This document shows, piece by piece, positions 26,283-38,124 of a stretch of 64,000 bases of DNA; position 1 is the first letter of the stretch; every line of letters begins with the position of its first letter. Made by a program: the position numbers and the translations under genes. The DNA comes from Atriophallophorus winterbourni (lineage: Eukaryota > Platyhelminthes > Trematoda > Plagiorchiida > Microphallidae): contig JACCGJ010019696.1 of assembly GCA_013407085.1 (NCBI GenBank), positions 1 to 64,000 on the forward strand, given 5' to 3'. The notes under the pieces are model-generated. The model saw only the letters and a program-made list of their open reading frames with translations. It was not told the origin of the DNA and searched no databases.

Positions 26283-26380
26283 CTATCTATTCTCTCTATC
26301 TATCTATCTATCTATCTCTCTCTCTCTATATTATATATTATATATAATATAATATATATATATTATATAGATAGTATATC
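26248..26380. repeat. (TATC)n and AT microsatellite
   Basis: tatc repeats interrupted by ttctatctattc and ctctct, passing into (TA)n. The plus-strand frame at 26199-26516 (Tyr/Leu/Ser/Ile run) is an artefact of this array. Confidence 0.92.
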
Positions 26381-26383
26381 ACT

Positions 26384-26578
26384 TGGTGATTCTGTGTCTG
26401 AACATCGTGGTTCGTTGTACGAACCCTATGTAACAGTAGCATACAAGTATAACTTTGTTTACCACTTTACCACTGTTTCAAGGCTCACTGAACCTGATTT
26501 TACTGTCTCCACCTGACGACGGCAAACAGCTAGAAACTAGTAGTGATGTGTAAAGGCTGGGGATGTGAGCAACACCTT
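26384..26578 (-). repeat. dispersed CCGGTTTC repeat copy abutting a microsatellite
   Basis: The minus strand matches the whole unit from aggtgttgctcacatcccca to cgatgttcagacacagaatc. Its end lies directly against the (TATC)n/AT array at 26248-26380. Confidence 0.8.
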
Positions 26579-29500
26579 ATTTTACTTACTAACTTAAAAT
26601 ATCGGTGACAGTCTAGACGGGAACGGCGATTTTATGATTTCGTTAAGTGGTTATGTGGTTGTCGCGAGTCAAGGTGTTCCAGTAAATGATTTAGCTGATG
26701 GTCTGGTGTATATATTTTTGCATGTAATTTTCACTCCACTTCGATTATTTCTAGAAGACGGAGTAGTAGGAGTAGCAGGCTCAAACGTTGCATTTATTCC
26801 TGTGCCTGGAGACCACTTAGGAGTTCGATTGCATAATTATATTCTATTAAGCAGCAAAATATACTTATTAAGCCACAGTGTCAAAGCTTGCGATGTGTGT
26901 TCAAAGATCAGAATTGTGTAGGTTTTTATTATTGTAAACAACGTTTCAGGCGAAAAGGTGCTTAAAAATCCTTTACAGCTTACTCAGAAGGTTAGAAATA
27001 CGTTCACATATGACGTCACGGTTCATGTTGTGATTTACACCATCGCATACCCAGATTTCAAGATACTTTTACGACATTTTTCAGCTCAAAATCGTCTAGT
27101 TGAATTTAAATGTGTATTGAAAGATGTTACAGATTTGTAGCATCCTGTAATTTTGATTTTTTAAACATCAGCATATTCCTCATTGAATATTTATAAAAGA
27201 GAATAAAACTGACTTCGCATCTAAAAACGTTCGTGATAGATACTCTTATCGTTTGAGTCTTAATATCGTTAACAAAGAAAACTAACTTGCGTGATAACAG
27301 TTGTGGTAGGTTGTTGGTAAAAAACAGTAATAGAACTGACCCTGAATTACACGGTTAGTCTCATCGATGACTCGTAAATGTACTCCGATTTTATCATGAG
27401 CGGTTTGCACTCGAGATGACCATTCAATTGATGCCAAACTATTTTTACAGTAGTTCATAGTCATCAACTCAATTAAAATTTGGGACATAGACAGATTGCA
27501 AGCTTCCATCTTCCATCGGGTCCAGTAGTTTATCACAGATTTACGGAAACCATGCCGCACTGTATATATTGTATTTACTAATTTCCAGTTGATAAACAAT
27601 CTATTCCGTCACTAGGCGCAAGCAAACAGTATGTAAGTTGACAAGAAAACTATTTTGAGTAAGCCAGAACATCATGTATCATCTGGATCTTTTTTATTAT
27701 TACATTCTTTACAAATATTTCGTTCCCGGGACTTTCTTTGCATTTTTAGCCCGGTATACCGTCGAAATACTGTGATTGGATGAACAAAACCACACTAAAT
27801 TGTTGTATAGTCTCGCTTTATTGTATCGAACTTCAGTTCCATGCGTCGATCGACTAATTGCTTTGGCTCTATATATTCGTTTATCTCGTTTTAGTAAAAT
27901 TAAAAAGGTAATAACACATGCACACGGTACTGATAACAATATGAAAGGTATCTCGCAGGGTCATTGTTCCTAAAAGAAGTCAAATATGTTATATAAAGAA
28001 ATATAATTACAAATTTACGGTATTTCCGTCGAATTACACAAGTAGAACACCAGTGTAATTTGAATATTTAGGCCTATAATTAGTTCCACTAAAATGTTTC
28101 AACGTATTTGCAACCAGCGGCATCTTTTGCTATAAACAGGAAACCCCGTCGAAGCGTAATTTCATTTGTACAATAAAATGAACAAAATTCGCTCGATTGT
28201 TAAGCCAGGTCGAATGGTAATTACATTTTCGTGTGGCAATTTGCATTTAAATCCTCCATTTCAACCGAGAGAGAGAGCGAAATGTTAAAATCCCTCAGTG
28301 ATAGGAAAGATTCAGTGCGAATAAATAAGCGGATTTCTATTCGGTGTGATAGTAACACAAAACATATTCGCGGGCATTCTGTTGTAACAAAAGAAAAAAA
28401 CTAACAATTTGGACAGCAATGCTGGTAAGGGAATTATAGTCGTTTCTTTCAATTTTAAAATTGATTTCTGTGCAAGTGTTGGTTGAGAGGCTTTAACTCA
28501 TTGAAATATTTAAATTGGTAGTGAGTGATTTCGCTTGGAAACTCTGAGACGATTCCGACCAAGTGTTTTTCGGTCGATCATGGTGTTTGTCTCAAGTACA
28601 ATGATGTTCTACTTTGTGTCCCATGTGTACTCCGTTCAACTTCCAAGAGGCTCCACAAAGTGTTTTTCACCTAGCTTGCAGCTGCATGAAGTCCTTTGCT
28701 TGCCAGTTTGATAAATTTTATTTCCCTTAGTATCAGACATTGCTTGGATTTTTTTAATTATAAACATATTTATGGGTTGTATATACTGTATTGAATGCAC
28801 ATGGTATATTAAACTTGGAATTGGGCTGTCGCAAGCAAGCCGCAAAATAATATGAAATTCTCAATAGACTATTTCTCCTCGGGATTCAAAAGTGGTAATC
28901 CTGTCGGAAATATATATTTGTCGTTTTATTGTGTTTAACCATCCCGAGGCTTTATTATAGCGAAGCTAGCTCTAGTGTTACAATTTGATCATCGAATTTT
29001 AAAACCGTTTTCCAACAATTTCTAAAAAAAACTACGGTAATACTCTTTCTAATTGAATCGAGAATGGTGAAAATGTGTCAGAATAAATGATGCTTGTTTT
29101 TGCAGGCAGTCAGAATTTCAAGTTAAGCTGGTTAGCCTCTTTCACATGAAAACAAATCCTGCTGTGTTTGGTATGCAGGAAATTGACAAGTTCTGACAAA
29201 TGCCAAAGTTTCGTGACCACTTCGTGTTGCCCGTTTAAAGTACTTGCACTAAGTTCCATTTTAACCAGTTTATAATAACACATTCGAATTTCCATTACGC
29301 CGAGTACATAAAATAGAATCGACTATTATAGAAAATACGAGTATTGTGGTCACAATTCTACATGTTTGGATTACTACGTTTCATATACAGAGGCTTTGAG
29401 AGAAGTAGTTTCGTGTATAAAGTATTCACGCTTAGACTTCATCGCGTCTAGCTTGGTGTTTATGGTATGATTAGATGGAGGAATGGTGGACATACAAAAC

Positions 29501-30446
29501 GATGTCCATTGGAGGCAACAAGGTCGTTCAGCACATTTAATTATATTACGCCATAATTTTGCTGAAATTTGTTGTTAAGATCTAGCTTAATCGACACCTT
29601 TGTGCTTATTCATATTATCATGTTAGTTATGTTGTTTGCAAATGAGCTTATGGCGCAATAACCAACTCAATAACATCGCAAAACTTTATAATATTTCAAG
29701 CAGAGACATTGAAATCATTGTTCACTTAGAGCTAAGAAGCTCGCTGGGAATGACTGATGCAAGTACTAACAGTAAGGACACTGTAAAATAAAGGCAGCTT
29801 ATATCCGGTCTCATCCTACTTGACTTTACTCGTAAACGTCAGAGCGCTAGCCTCTTGTACCTTCAGGAGTGGTCCTTTGGTTTTAATAGCACGGATGTAC
29901 AAGAAATGACACACTGTCGTCACCGTAGAATCCTTCGAATAAAGTTCATAGGAGGGCAGCTTCTGTGTTTGAACGATTGAGAGTAATCTTACTGTAACCC
30001 TTCGGTCAAAAATATAATCTGAGTGGTTATTCACGGTCAGCATCCGAAAGGTCAATAAATGGTGACTGTGTATCCATTTAATGATGAAATCACGTAATGG
30101 AATTTCCACACATGCTTTCGTTTCGGTAATGTTATTTTGCGAGTTTAGCTACGTAGATATTATGTGTAAAAACAAACTCAAACTGGATGTAATATACAGC
30201 AGAATATGTCCTAAACTAACTTATCATGTTTTGATGTTTTACGATGTATTTGTTGAGTGCACTGCTGCTGATATATTTAGCTAAGTCTTCGTGAGGATAT
30301 TCCACATGATTCATCGTGAGACGAAATGCAGCGTGTAGCTGAAAGATAAATATTTGCCGATCAATCAATTAGTCACTATGAGCAAACGTTTCGACCGTGG
30401 TATATAAATTGCGTACTAACTCCGACTCCGTATGTATGTATAAAAT
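26579..30446. other. spacer with unassigned open frames
   Basis: Open frames at 26634-26921 (plus, Val/Gly/Leu-rich), 27282-27599 (minus) and 29816-30109 (minus) are 95-105 codons with no motif I know. No repeat family of this window is seen here. Confidence 0.5.
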
Positions 30447-30520
30447 CACAAGCCTGATTCAGGCAAAGTGCCGCACAGTGACTGCACGTGGGTTAAAATA
30501 CTGTCAGGTTGGCCAGGCAT
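30447..30520 (+). repeat. dispersed repeat shared with the right end of the window
   Basis: The words cacaagcctgattcaggcaa, gtgccgcacagtg, actgcacgtggg and tactgtcaggttg recur in inverted orientation at 63061-63137, about 85 percent identical by eye. The open frame that follows (to 30713) is not recognised. Confidence 0.75.
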
Positions 30521-30734
30521 AGACAGATATGTGAAGGGAAAACGCTATGGAAGTGAGACTCCAACGTGTATTCGCGTGCAGCTCACTACCGCTCGCAAAT
30601 CAATTTACCATGGTGTTAGATGTACAGCACAAAAGTCCTACCCGATTACACATCCGTGCGTATGGATGGCAATGAAAACTGGACCATCCATGCAAGAAAC
30701 TAAAGGGAGCTAAATTCTTGTCATTTAGATTATT

Positions 30735-31230
30735 CGTCGCATCTTCAATATACCGTGGATGGAAAGAGTAACAATTGCTGAAGTGCTTTCTAAAACTGGT
30801 CTACATAGCATGATTACCCTATTACGACAGCGCCACCTCCGCTCTCTTGGTCAGGAGTACAGAATAGAACATGGGATATTCCAAAAAAATCAGCTTGTTG
30901 AAGAAATAAGGTCATGAATTTCAATTTAGTCATACAGCACTTGCGGTACCAAAACATTTGCGAAATAGAAATGAAATATTTTGAAATTGATAATACCAGT
31001 TGGGAAGAACTTGCTCTCGCCGCTCACGTTGGAGGGACTGCGTGAAGCATGCCTTTCACTGCACTCGTTTGTCGAACATTGAAAAAGCTGACGGCGTGAA
31101 ACTGTCGCTGTGAGCACTTCGTGTCAGATTCTGCTCCCCGAAACGAACTGTTTAGTTATTCGAGACGCTGTGGAGCCGAAAGACTATCTGCGCTTGTTAT
31201 GTAATCCACGCAGAATTCCATCAAGAAGCT
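30735..31230 (+). mobile_element. zinc-knuckle LINE family, longer C-terminal fragment
   Basis: Plus-strand frames give WMERVTIAEVLSKTGLHSMI, then LLRQRHLRSLG, then after frameshifts the ALAVPKHL, SWEELAL-like and Cys-rich tail segments. This order matches the C-terminus of a widespread animal LINE family (TNEEVL-RAGIPSM, then RRLRWLGHV, then YKDVCKRD, then the zinc knuckle). Heavily decayed. Confidence 0.65.
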
Positions 31231-31814
31231 ATTCGCTTCATGAAATCGATGCATCAATGTGCTCCATCTGTCTTCCGTAGCATTATGCAAAGATTTTTTG
31301 CTTAGTTGCGATTGCATACGTGGCGCTTAATATTGGTCTCCTACTGTCGATATCAACATTCACAACATTCTTATCATACTCCATATAGTGACCGATGGAA
31401 GATGAATAAGCTCAAATAAATTGGGGTTTTATTTCGAGCGCGGCAAAACCAAATTGCACGTTCAAATGTACTCACATATTGCATTGCTATAAAGAGCTAT
31501 CTGCGCGTTTAATTCTCTGAGCAAATTTAAGACGGCCTTGATTTCAACTGATGAATGACTTATATAAAGTTTTCATATATTTAAACCCGTGTTTGCGTGG
31601 TCTAAATTCTTTATGAACTTCTGGGACAGTGAATCTGAACATAACTGCAAAAACCTCATGATATAACTTTCTTTTCAAAATGCTTGATCAGCATACTTTT
31701 CATTCGTTAAGTTTCCTTGGAAATGTCTTATTGCATAATGGCATTTATAGCTTCTACTGCAGTGTAAACCACAGTATTCTCATGTAGAAGCTGGAACGTT
31801 GTGGTATTACTGGC

Positions 31815-32728
31815 AGAATATTAGCCTTGTTAGCCTGATCGGCTTGTTCAAGTCTCTGTAGACGCTGCTTTATTGAAGTCGGTAGGCGTGAAAAGTGGTG
31901 TGCCTCAGGGATCCGTCCTCGGACCAATCTTCTTCGCACATATTAGAACTTGGAACCAATATTTTCTTAGTGTACACAGCCTCTCGCGGACTTTGGAACA
32001 AAAGGACTTAGGTGTGCTAATAAGCAACACCCTAGGGATGTCGAGCCAATGCGAATCCTTCTATCACAGCAATTGTCATTGCTGAAGAGAATTTTCGGTA
32101 GGTTCGCAAAACAGACATTTTTCTGCATTATAAATACGTACATCAGACCCACGATGGAATATGCAGTTCAAGCATCGTAGCCATGGCTTAAAAAATATGT
32201 TGCGACTTTGCAAAGAATATACCATCGAGCTACCAAACTTGGCTCCGGACTCAGCCGGAAACCATACGATGAGCGAATCTTTGTCTCGATTTTGGTTTAC
32301 AATATTTTGAATACCGCAAATTACCCTCTGCAGTGCTTATTTAATCTCCGACTCTCGCATAGGACAATAGGTCAGACTTTGACTCTAACTCTCCCTCACT
32401 CGCTTCTCAACTATAGACGACATTTTGAGTGCGAGTTTGTTTTACTTGGAACAATCTACACGATTATTTTGTAAACTCACCAAATCAGCAGATCTTACAG
32501 AGAAGTCTTGGTGCCTTTTTCACCCTGAACCCGTGCATCGAAGAAAACTATACAACTTGACCCCATGCATCTACATTTGTCATCCCACCAATCGAAAACA
32601 ATTTCTGTTCTTTGGATTTTTTTCCTGATCCTTGAACGGCTCAGTAAGCAACCAAATCCGGTTTTTGCTTGTTATATTATTCTTAGTTCCCATATTATTC
32701 TGTTTTTTGTAAGCCTATATGCTTTTTA
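31815..32728 (+). mobile_element. CR1/L2-like LINE with the catalytic core deleted
   Basis: Plus-strand frames give an ISLVSLIGLFKSL piece, VKSGVPQGSVLGPIFFAHI (RT motif B region), then jump to EQKDLGVLISNTLGMSSQC, IINTYIRPTMEYAVQAS, YHRATKLGSGLSRKPYDER and the C-terminal 3' UTR ending tatgctttttagaaaatg. The (F/Y)ADD box between motif B and DLGV is missing. Confidence 0.75.
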
Positions 32729-32732
32729 GAAA

Positions 32733-33066
32733 ATGCTCGTATTCCGAAAGATCTACTCTATGGTGAGTTGCAATTAGGAAGTCGACCATTGAGCAGACCG
32801 CACTTGCGGTACAAAGACGTTTGCAAAAGAGATATGAAAGCTCTTGGCATTGACCCGGCGAGTTGGGAAGAACTTGCTCTTGACCGCTCACATTGGATGC
32901 ACTGTGTAAAGCGTCGTCTGCAAGCTGGGGAGGAGCAGATACAGCTCTTGGATGCTGGATGCAGATCACTCGGCGTGCGTGCAACTGATGCAATACAACC
33001 GAGTTCTGACTATCGTTGCAAGCGCTGCGGGAGAGACTATTCCTCCCGAATCGGAGGTTTCTCGTT
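32733..33066 (+). mobile_element. zinc-knuckle LINE family, best-preserved C-terminus
   Basis: Open from RIPKDLLYGELQLGSRPLSR through HLRYKDVCKRDMKALGIDP, DRSHWMHCVKRRLQAGEEQ and CKRCGRDYSSRIGGFS. The zinc-knuckle cysteines are intact. It abuts the 3' end of a CR1/L2-like copy within a few bases. The RT domain is absent. Confidence 0.8.
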
Positions 33067-34194
33067 TTTTATATAACAAATTAAACCTCAGCCTGGTTCA
33101 CCCCATATTATCGAATCATCTCACGAATAATTGACCCCGTACTCGTCAATACCATTCATCTGCCAAGTGGGGTTACTTTTGGGCTTGCCACATAATATCA
33201 TTGAAAATATCCATCGTTGATATATCGTTGTCGCTGCTAAAGGTTCTGTGGTTTGTGTTGCAATACTAGGTGAGCCGCAAAATCGCTCGTGAAATAATTA
33301 ATCTGATTTGTTTCCAAAGGATAGATTGAACAGTCCAAATGCTTTCCGGTGTAGCTAAAGAGGCAATTATCCATGTCATTGCTCTGTTGAGTGCATTTCC
33401 TGCTTTATTTTATTAGTGGTTCAATTAACCTAAAAATCCTTATACAAATAAATCGTGGAAACCCTTTCACGAAAGTAAGCCTTCCGGTTTATCGAACCCA
33501 GTGCGAATCCAATTTGACGACCACCCACGAATTTCGAGTTATTCGAATTTCCGCACATGATTGATTGAATTCCGGATGCAGTCAACTCTTTCCCACAGAA
33601 ACACGCCAAAGCGAATCACATTCAAATCCAAGGTCATTGAAATCATGCTCAGGTCGTAACTTCACGAAAATCGATATTTCGTGAGCAGAGCTGGGGCCTA
33701 GCCAGAATTTTCAAAATTCTTGCGGTGATTGACACGATATTAATGCTCGCAAATGAAGGATTTCCGTTTTATTTGATAAATATTAATCATTGTATATAAA
33801 CAATGGTGAAATTGACGATTCGAATCATAAATAACTTGGCCAAGGGATTGATAGTCAAACTGATGTTTTGAAAAAACGCCAATTTAAAAGTATTACAGAC
33901 TGTCTTGAATTTGTTACAAACTTATCTCAGTTGAATATCTTTGCCTCCCTACAATCTAGACGGTGGTGTCATTTGAAATTCAAATATTCCAATCACTTCT
34001 GAAGCACGAGGCGTTTAATTTCCAAACTCAGATAACCTGCGTGATCGCGACTGGGAATTAGTTTGAATGGTATTCACTAGAACGAAAAGAATTCCGCCAT
34101 CATCTTCTTAAAAGTTTGTCAGTTAGCGCATGGGTAACATTGCTGTTATAACGGTCATCTGAGGCCAATTTCTGTTCCATCAGAAAAGTGATGT
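33067..34194. other. no feature recognised
   Basis: AT-rich spacer between a zinc-knuckle LINE fragment and a CR1/L2-like LINE. The gap 31231-31814 is also empty to my reading. Confidence 0.5.
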
Positions 34195-35430
34195 AATACT
34201 CGTCAATGCCATGAGGAGCTCAACATTTCAAGGATTCAAGGATTTATGGTTAAAAAAGTTAATACTTTACAACACCACAGGATTACGGTGTGAATAAAAA
34301 CAGGAAAAATACAATAGTATAAAAGCAATAGTGAATATCAAATGTAAGGCTCACGAATGTTATTCTTTTGCATATGTAAGTCCAATTTCGCTTTAAAAGC
34401 CGCCAGGCAAAAAGAGTCCACCACATGTTGGAGTAGGGAATTCCAAAGAAATATAGCACGTACGGCGAAAAAAATGGCGCCGACAATCAATACGGGAACT
34501 TGGAACGTAAAGGGATAAGTTATGTCCGCGTGTCACTTTCCCATCACACACATCGAGCAAGTGTTTTAGTGGATGTCCTTCAGTAGACACAATTCTATAT
34601 GTCCGAATAATATCGCGTCGTATCCTTCTTTGGGTAAAGTCGCATAGACCAGACGTCGCAATCTTTCGGTGTACGGCACATTGCGAAGACCCATCACTAA
34701 CTTTGTTGCTCTATGATAGATTTTATCAAAGAGAGCAATGTCTTTCCGCAGCCAAGGAGCCCAGACCTCTACCGCATACTCCATCGTAGGGAGAAGGTAG
34801 ACATTCATTATTCTTGGTAAGGTTACCAGAGAGAATCTTCCAAATATTCTTCGAAAGATATCCAACAATCTGTTTGCCTGTCGATATGTGTTCTGGCAGT
34901 GCGGTGTGCTCTCCAGGTTCCCGCTAATCCACACTCCAAGATCTTTTTCCAACGAACTCCATGCTAGGTTTTCAGTTCCTAATCGATATGTTCAAGGAAC
35001 ATTCTTGCCAAGATGGAGCATCTTACATTTCTGTATGTTGATTGGCATGTCATTCATGACCGCCCAATTTGACACGCTGTCCAAATCCATTTGCAGTTTC
35101 TCACAATCCTCTGCAGAACTTATTGGCGTCCAAATTTTCATATCATCCGCGAACAGGACCATTTTGGACAGCATTTATGTACAGCAGAAAGAGGAGCGGG
35201 CCCAGCACAGATCCTTGTGGGACTCCACTGGTGGTTTTGAACGTTTGGGATAGCGCTCCGTTAACTTTAACTTGGGCGTCGCGATCTGAGAGATAGTCGC
35301 ACAACCATGAGAGGAGTGGATCATATATTCCTAAACGCATCAGTTTTTGAAGAAGCAAATGATGATTGACTCTATCAAAAGCTTTCGAAATGTCTAGGTA
35401 ACAGAAAGGATAGTAGTGGTGTAGACCAAT
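34195..35430 (-). mobile_element. CR1/L2-like LINE retaining RT motifs
   Basis: Minus-strand frames give LDISKAFDRVNHHLLLQKL (motif A), TTSGVPQGSVLGPLLFLLYI (motif B), a frameshift, KMVLFADDMKIWTPISSAED (catalytic FADD), MPINIQKCKMLHLGKN, MEKDLGVWISGNLES and MEYAVEVWAPWLRKDIALFD. The 3' UTR ends ttaaccataaatccttgaat. It is 5'-truncated before motif A and dead through frameshifts, but is the best RT core in the window. Confidence 0.88.
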
Positions 35431-36775
35431 GTGCCACAACATGACACGAAACAGTTAAATTTTGTGATACAATTTGAAATTGGATTATGGTTAACATTCG
35501 ATTTTCAGCACTAGTGATGCGTTTTACAAAAGGTCCAGCAAAAAGTATATTGTTTTTTGGTAAAATCCACCTGTCCCTGGTTCCAGATGGCACACTACAT
35601 CTTGATAACATATTCACCAAATGCTTGTAGAACTTTTATATCTAAAATTCTATCTAGATTAAAGCTGGTAATACTATTTAGACTAGTGTGCTTTTTCGTC
35701 AAACATCTTCTAATCGATCTGTGAGATATATCATAATGTAAAACTCACACTCATTAGTGACCTCCATAAGCGCAAGTAATGTAACACTTGTTATATTAAA
35801 ATGTGTCCGGTAACTTGTGTGTTTACACATGCCTATGTTGTGAGATATAATGAGTCAGTCCATGGCCGTGGCGTTTGGTGTCATCGGGACAAGTTACACG
35901 CCATTGCAGTTATCATTTTGGCATCAATCTATTGGTTTGATCAACAAAATATTTAGGGAGGATGAGTAACAACCGAGATAAACAATTTATTGTTTGAAAA
36001 CGCAGTTTAGATTGCTTAAAGATTAAAAGGATTGCAATCTTTGATCTTGCCATCCCATAAATGACACTTATTCGCGTGTGGCAATTCTGTATTCTTCTTC
36101 ACGAACGAATAAAATGAAACCATCAGTAGGCAAAATTTTTAGGAATGTAGTATTCTTTGTAAAATGATTCCGGCATGTTGCATGAAAGCAAAAGTTGCTA
36201 ATTGGCGGTAGCAGTGAAAGTCAATTGATGAATTAGGTGGTGGACCAAATGATTTTTCCGCCAACTCTGCTTATATGTTTGGATTGGAGAGAGGATTTTT
36301 ATATCGCAAACACATCAATGACTATTCAACCTCTTTATATATTGTTAAACATTGAATATATTGAATATATGATCAAACCCCTGTTTCGGTGTAATTTTTC
36401 ATGTCAAGTTTTAAGTAGTAATTTCAACACACGCTCCTTGTTTGGTGCCATCAAACAGAAACGATTAAAGCTCGCGGTACAACGCATGCATATGTGTATC
36501 TCATTCTAAACATACGCTTCGACAGCGCACTAAATGAACTTCTGATCACCATGATGACAAGAACTCAACCTTGTTTGATGCTCCTCCAAAGTTGACAAGT
36601 TAAATGTATCAACCAACAGAGATAAAGCTTACTGGATCAAAACCAAACCAAGGACCTCAATCTATCAACTGGGCAGCAGCGCGTCAATATGCTGAGTTTT
36701 TATTGAATCCCGACACGGGTGCATGTCATCGTGACTAAATTTCAATTTTTAGCAGAGAGAATGAGATTTGAATTA
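35431..36775. other. no feature recognised
   Basis: Spacer between the LINE and the pogo-like element. The open frame 36237-36509 has no motif. The gap 38942-40360 is also unassigned. Confidence 0.5.
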
Positions 36776-37359
36776 CCGTAAATAAGCGCGTATAGGACGA
36801 TACCATGTATAGGACGCAGTGGATATTTGACCCTAAAAACGATGGAAAAACTGTGTACCTATGTATAGGACGCATCCTAATTTTAGTCCTTAATTTCCAT
36901 TAATTTTTATAGAAACGGTTAACTTAAGTCAATCACGGTGAACTCCATACAATCGCTATGATCGTCGTGTGTGCTGATTGCTGACTCATTCATCCTGTCA
37001 GTCAGCAGATGTCTGTCAAGAAATGTTCTATCAGCAACATTTTAGACGGCATGGAAGACGATATTCTCTGGATGGACGACCCAGACAACGATGGTGGCGA
37101 CGAAAGGGAGGAAGAGCTGGACTACCATGATGATTGCTTAACACAACAGTAATGGGCTGCTTTGTTGAATGAAGACAGTGACGACGAGGATTAATATGGA
37201 TAAATATTGTACCGGTAAGTTTGAAATTTTTATAATAAATTTTTGATATTATGATAAATGCATAATTTTTATAATAAAAGTATCCATGGATAAGACGCAC
37301 CTGGGTTTTTAGGGCAACTTATGAAGAAAAAATTGTGTCCTATACGCGGGTATTTATGG
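36776..37359. mobile_element. pogo/Tigger-like deletion derivative (MITE) with TA target duplication
   Basis: A 584-bp element flanked by TA (36774-36775 and 37360-37361). Terminal inverted repeats start ccgtaaataagcgcgtatag on the left and ccataaatacccgcgtatag on the right (reverse complement), about 20 of 23 matching. An internal acidic frame (see next entry) looks like the C-terminus of a pogo-class transposase. No DDE core remains. The TA duplication fits the Tc1/mariner-pogo superfamily. Confidence 0.85.
37009..37194 (+). pseudogene. acidic C-terminal remnant of a pogo-like transposase
   Basis: Reads MSVKKCSISNILDGMEDDIL, then WMDDPDNDGGDEREEELDY and HDDCLTQQ, a stop at 37150-37152, then WAALLNEDSDDED and a stop. 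Acidic DED-rich tails with an A-LDG-EDD-LW word end many Tigger/pogo transposases. It sits inside the TIR-bounded element at 36776-37359. Confidence 0.6.
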
Positions 37360-37509
37360 TAAGTGTAAATCGAATAATGCGAGCGAAACAAAACAGAGAT
37401 TTAAACTATTTCTAAACAACGTGTATTGTTCCCTTTTTGTTTTAATAATCAAGCTTTGCGTTTTGAACCTACGCTAAAACGCCAAAACCTTATAACATGA
37501 AAAGCAGCG

Positions 37510-38016
37510 TTATATTTCAACTAAACAAATTCGATTAAAACAACAGACTTCTGTTTGACGACGACGATCCTTTATTACCAAATCCATTAAACTACACACA
37601 TTGCTTCTCACTACAATATTCTTGGTGAACCGAACCCCCTTATTCTTAATATTTATTGCCGAAAATTCGTGAACACGAATAAAGTCATTCTTCTTCTTCC
37701 TCTTAATATGGCTGAACTTCATAAAATGTTTGACTGATTTCAATACCACGAAGCGGTCGAATGATAAATCTACGTGTGATCTACGGTGTTTGTTGAATCC
37801 TTGGTGTATTGCACCATATAGGTATTTATCACAAATCCGATTCCTGTAACGCCCATTATCATTCCATGCCGCGCCACCAATTCGCTCAATGTTTATGCTG
37901 TGGCACGTGACAGAATAAGAATCAGTCACATGATCTTTTAAGTTCACTGGATAAACATTTGGATTATCTCCCTTAAAGCACCGAAACACTGACAGGTGTT
38001 TCGCGGGAAAGCAGCC
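37510..38016 (-). CDS. unrecognised open frame, possible terminal exon
   Basis: This is the longest open frame not explained by a transposon. It has 168 sense codons and a stop, bounded upstream by a TAG that forms part of gttgttttctag, a good splice acceptor. No ATG opens it; read from the acceptor it would begin SGGCFPAKHLSVFRC. The product is basic, with KRKKK and DRRR clusters, a few Cys, and segments such as IERIGGAAWNDNGRYRNR. I recognise no domain, signal peptide or membrane segment. A pogo-like element lies just downstream and a LINE lies upstream in genomic terms. It could be the last exon of a host gene, a decayed transposon ORF, or chance. In sequence this AT-rich a run this long is unusual but not impossible. 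Confidence 0.3.
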   Translation of the reverse strand, partial: GCFPAKHLSVFRCFKGDNPNVYPVNLKDHVTDSYSVTCHSINIERIGGAAWNDNGRYRNRICDKYLYGAIHQGFNKHRRSHVDLSFDRFVVLKSVKHFMKFSHIKRKKKNDFIRVHEFSAINIKNKGVRFTKNIVVRSNVCSLMDLVIKDRRRQTEVCCFNRICLVEI

Positions 38017-38124
38017 CCCGGACTAGAAAACAACTGCGGTTCCTGCTCGATGGGATAAATTCGGGTTTCATATGTAGATTAAACAACTATTTTTATTGGT
38101 AATATTGGAAATATGTTTCAGAAC

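Noticed and set aside
26199..26516. A plus-strand frame with Tyr-Leu-Ser-Ile runs
   Set aside because: It comes from the (TATC)n microsatellite joined to a dispersed repeat copy.
26634..26921. A 95-codon plus-strand frame with coding-like Val/Gly composition
   Set aside because: The opposite strand is also largely open and Pro/Thr-rich, no family match, no exon signals I trust. Left as unassigned spacer.
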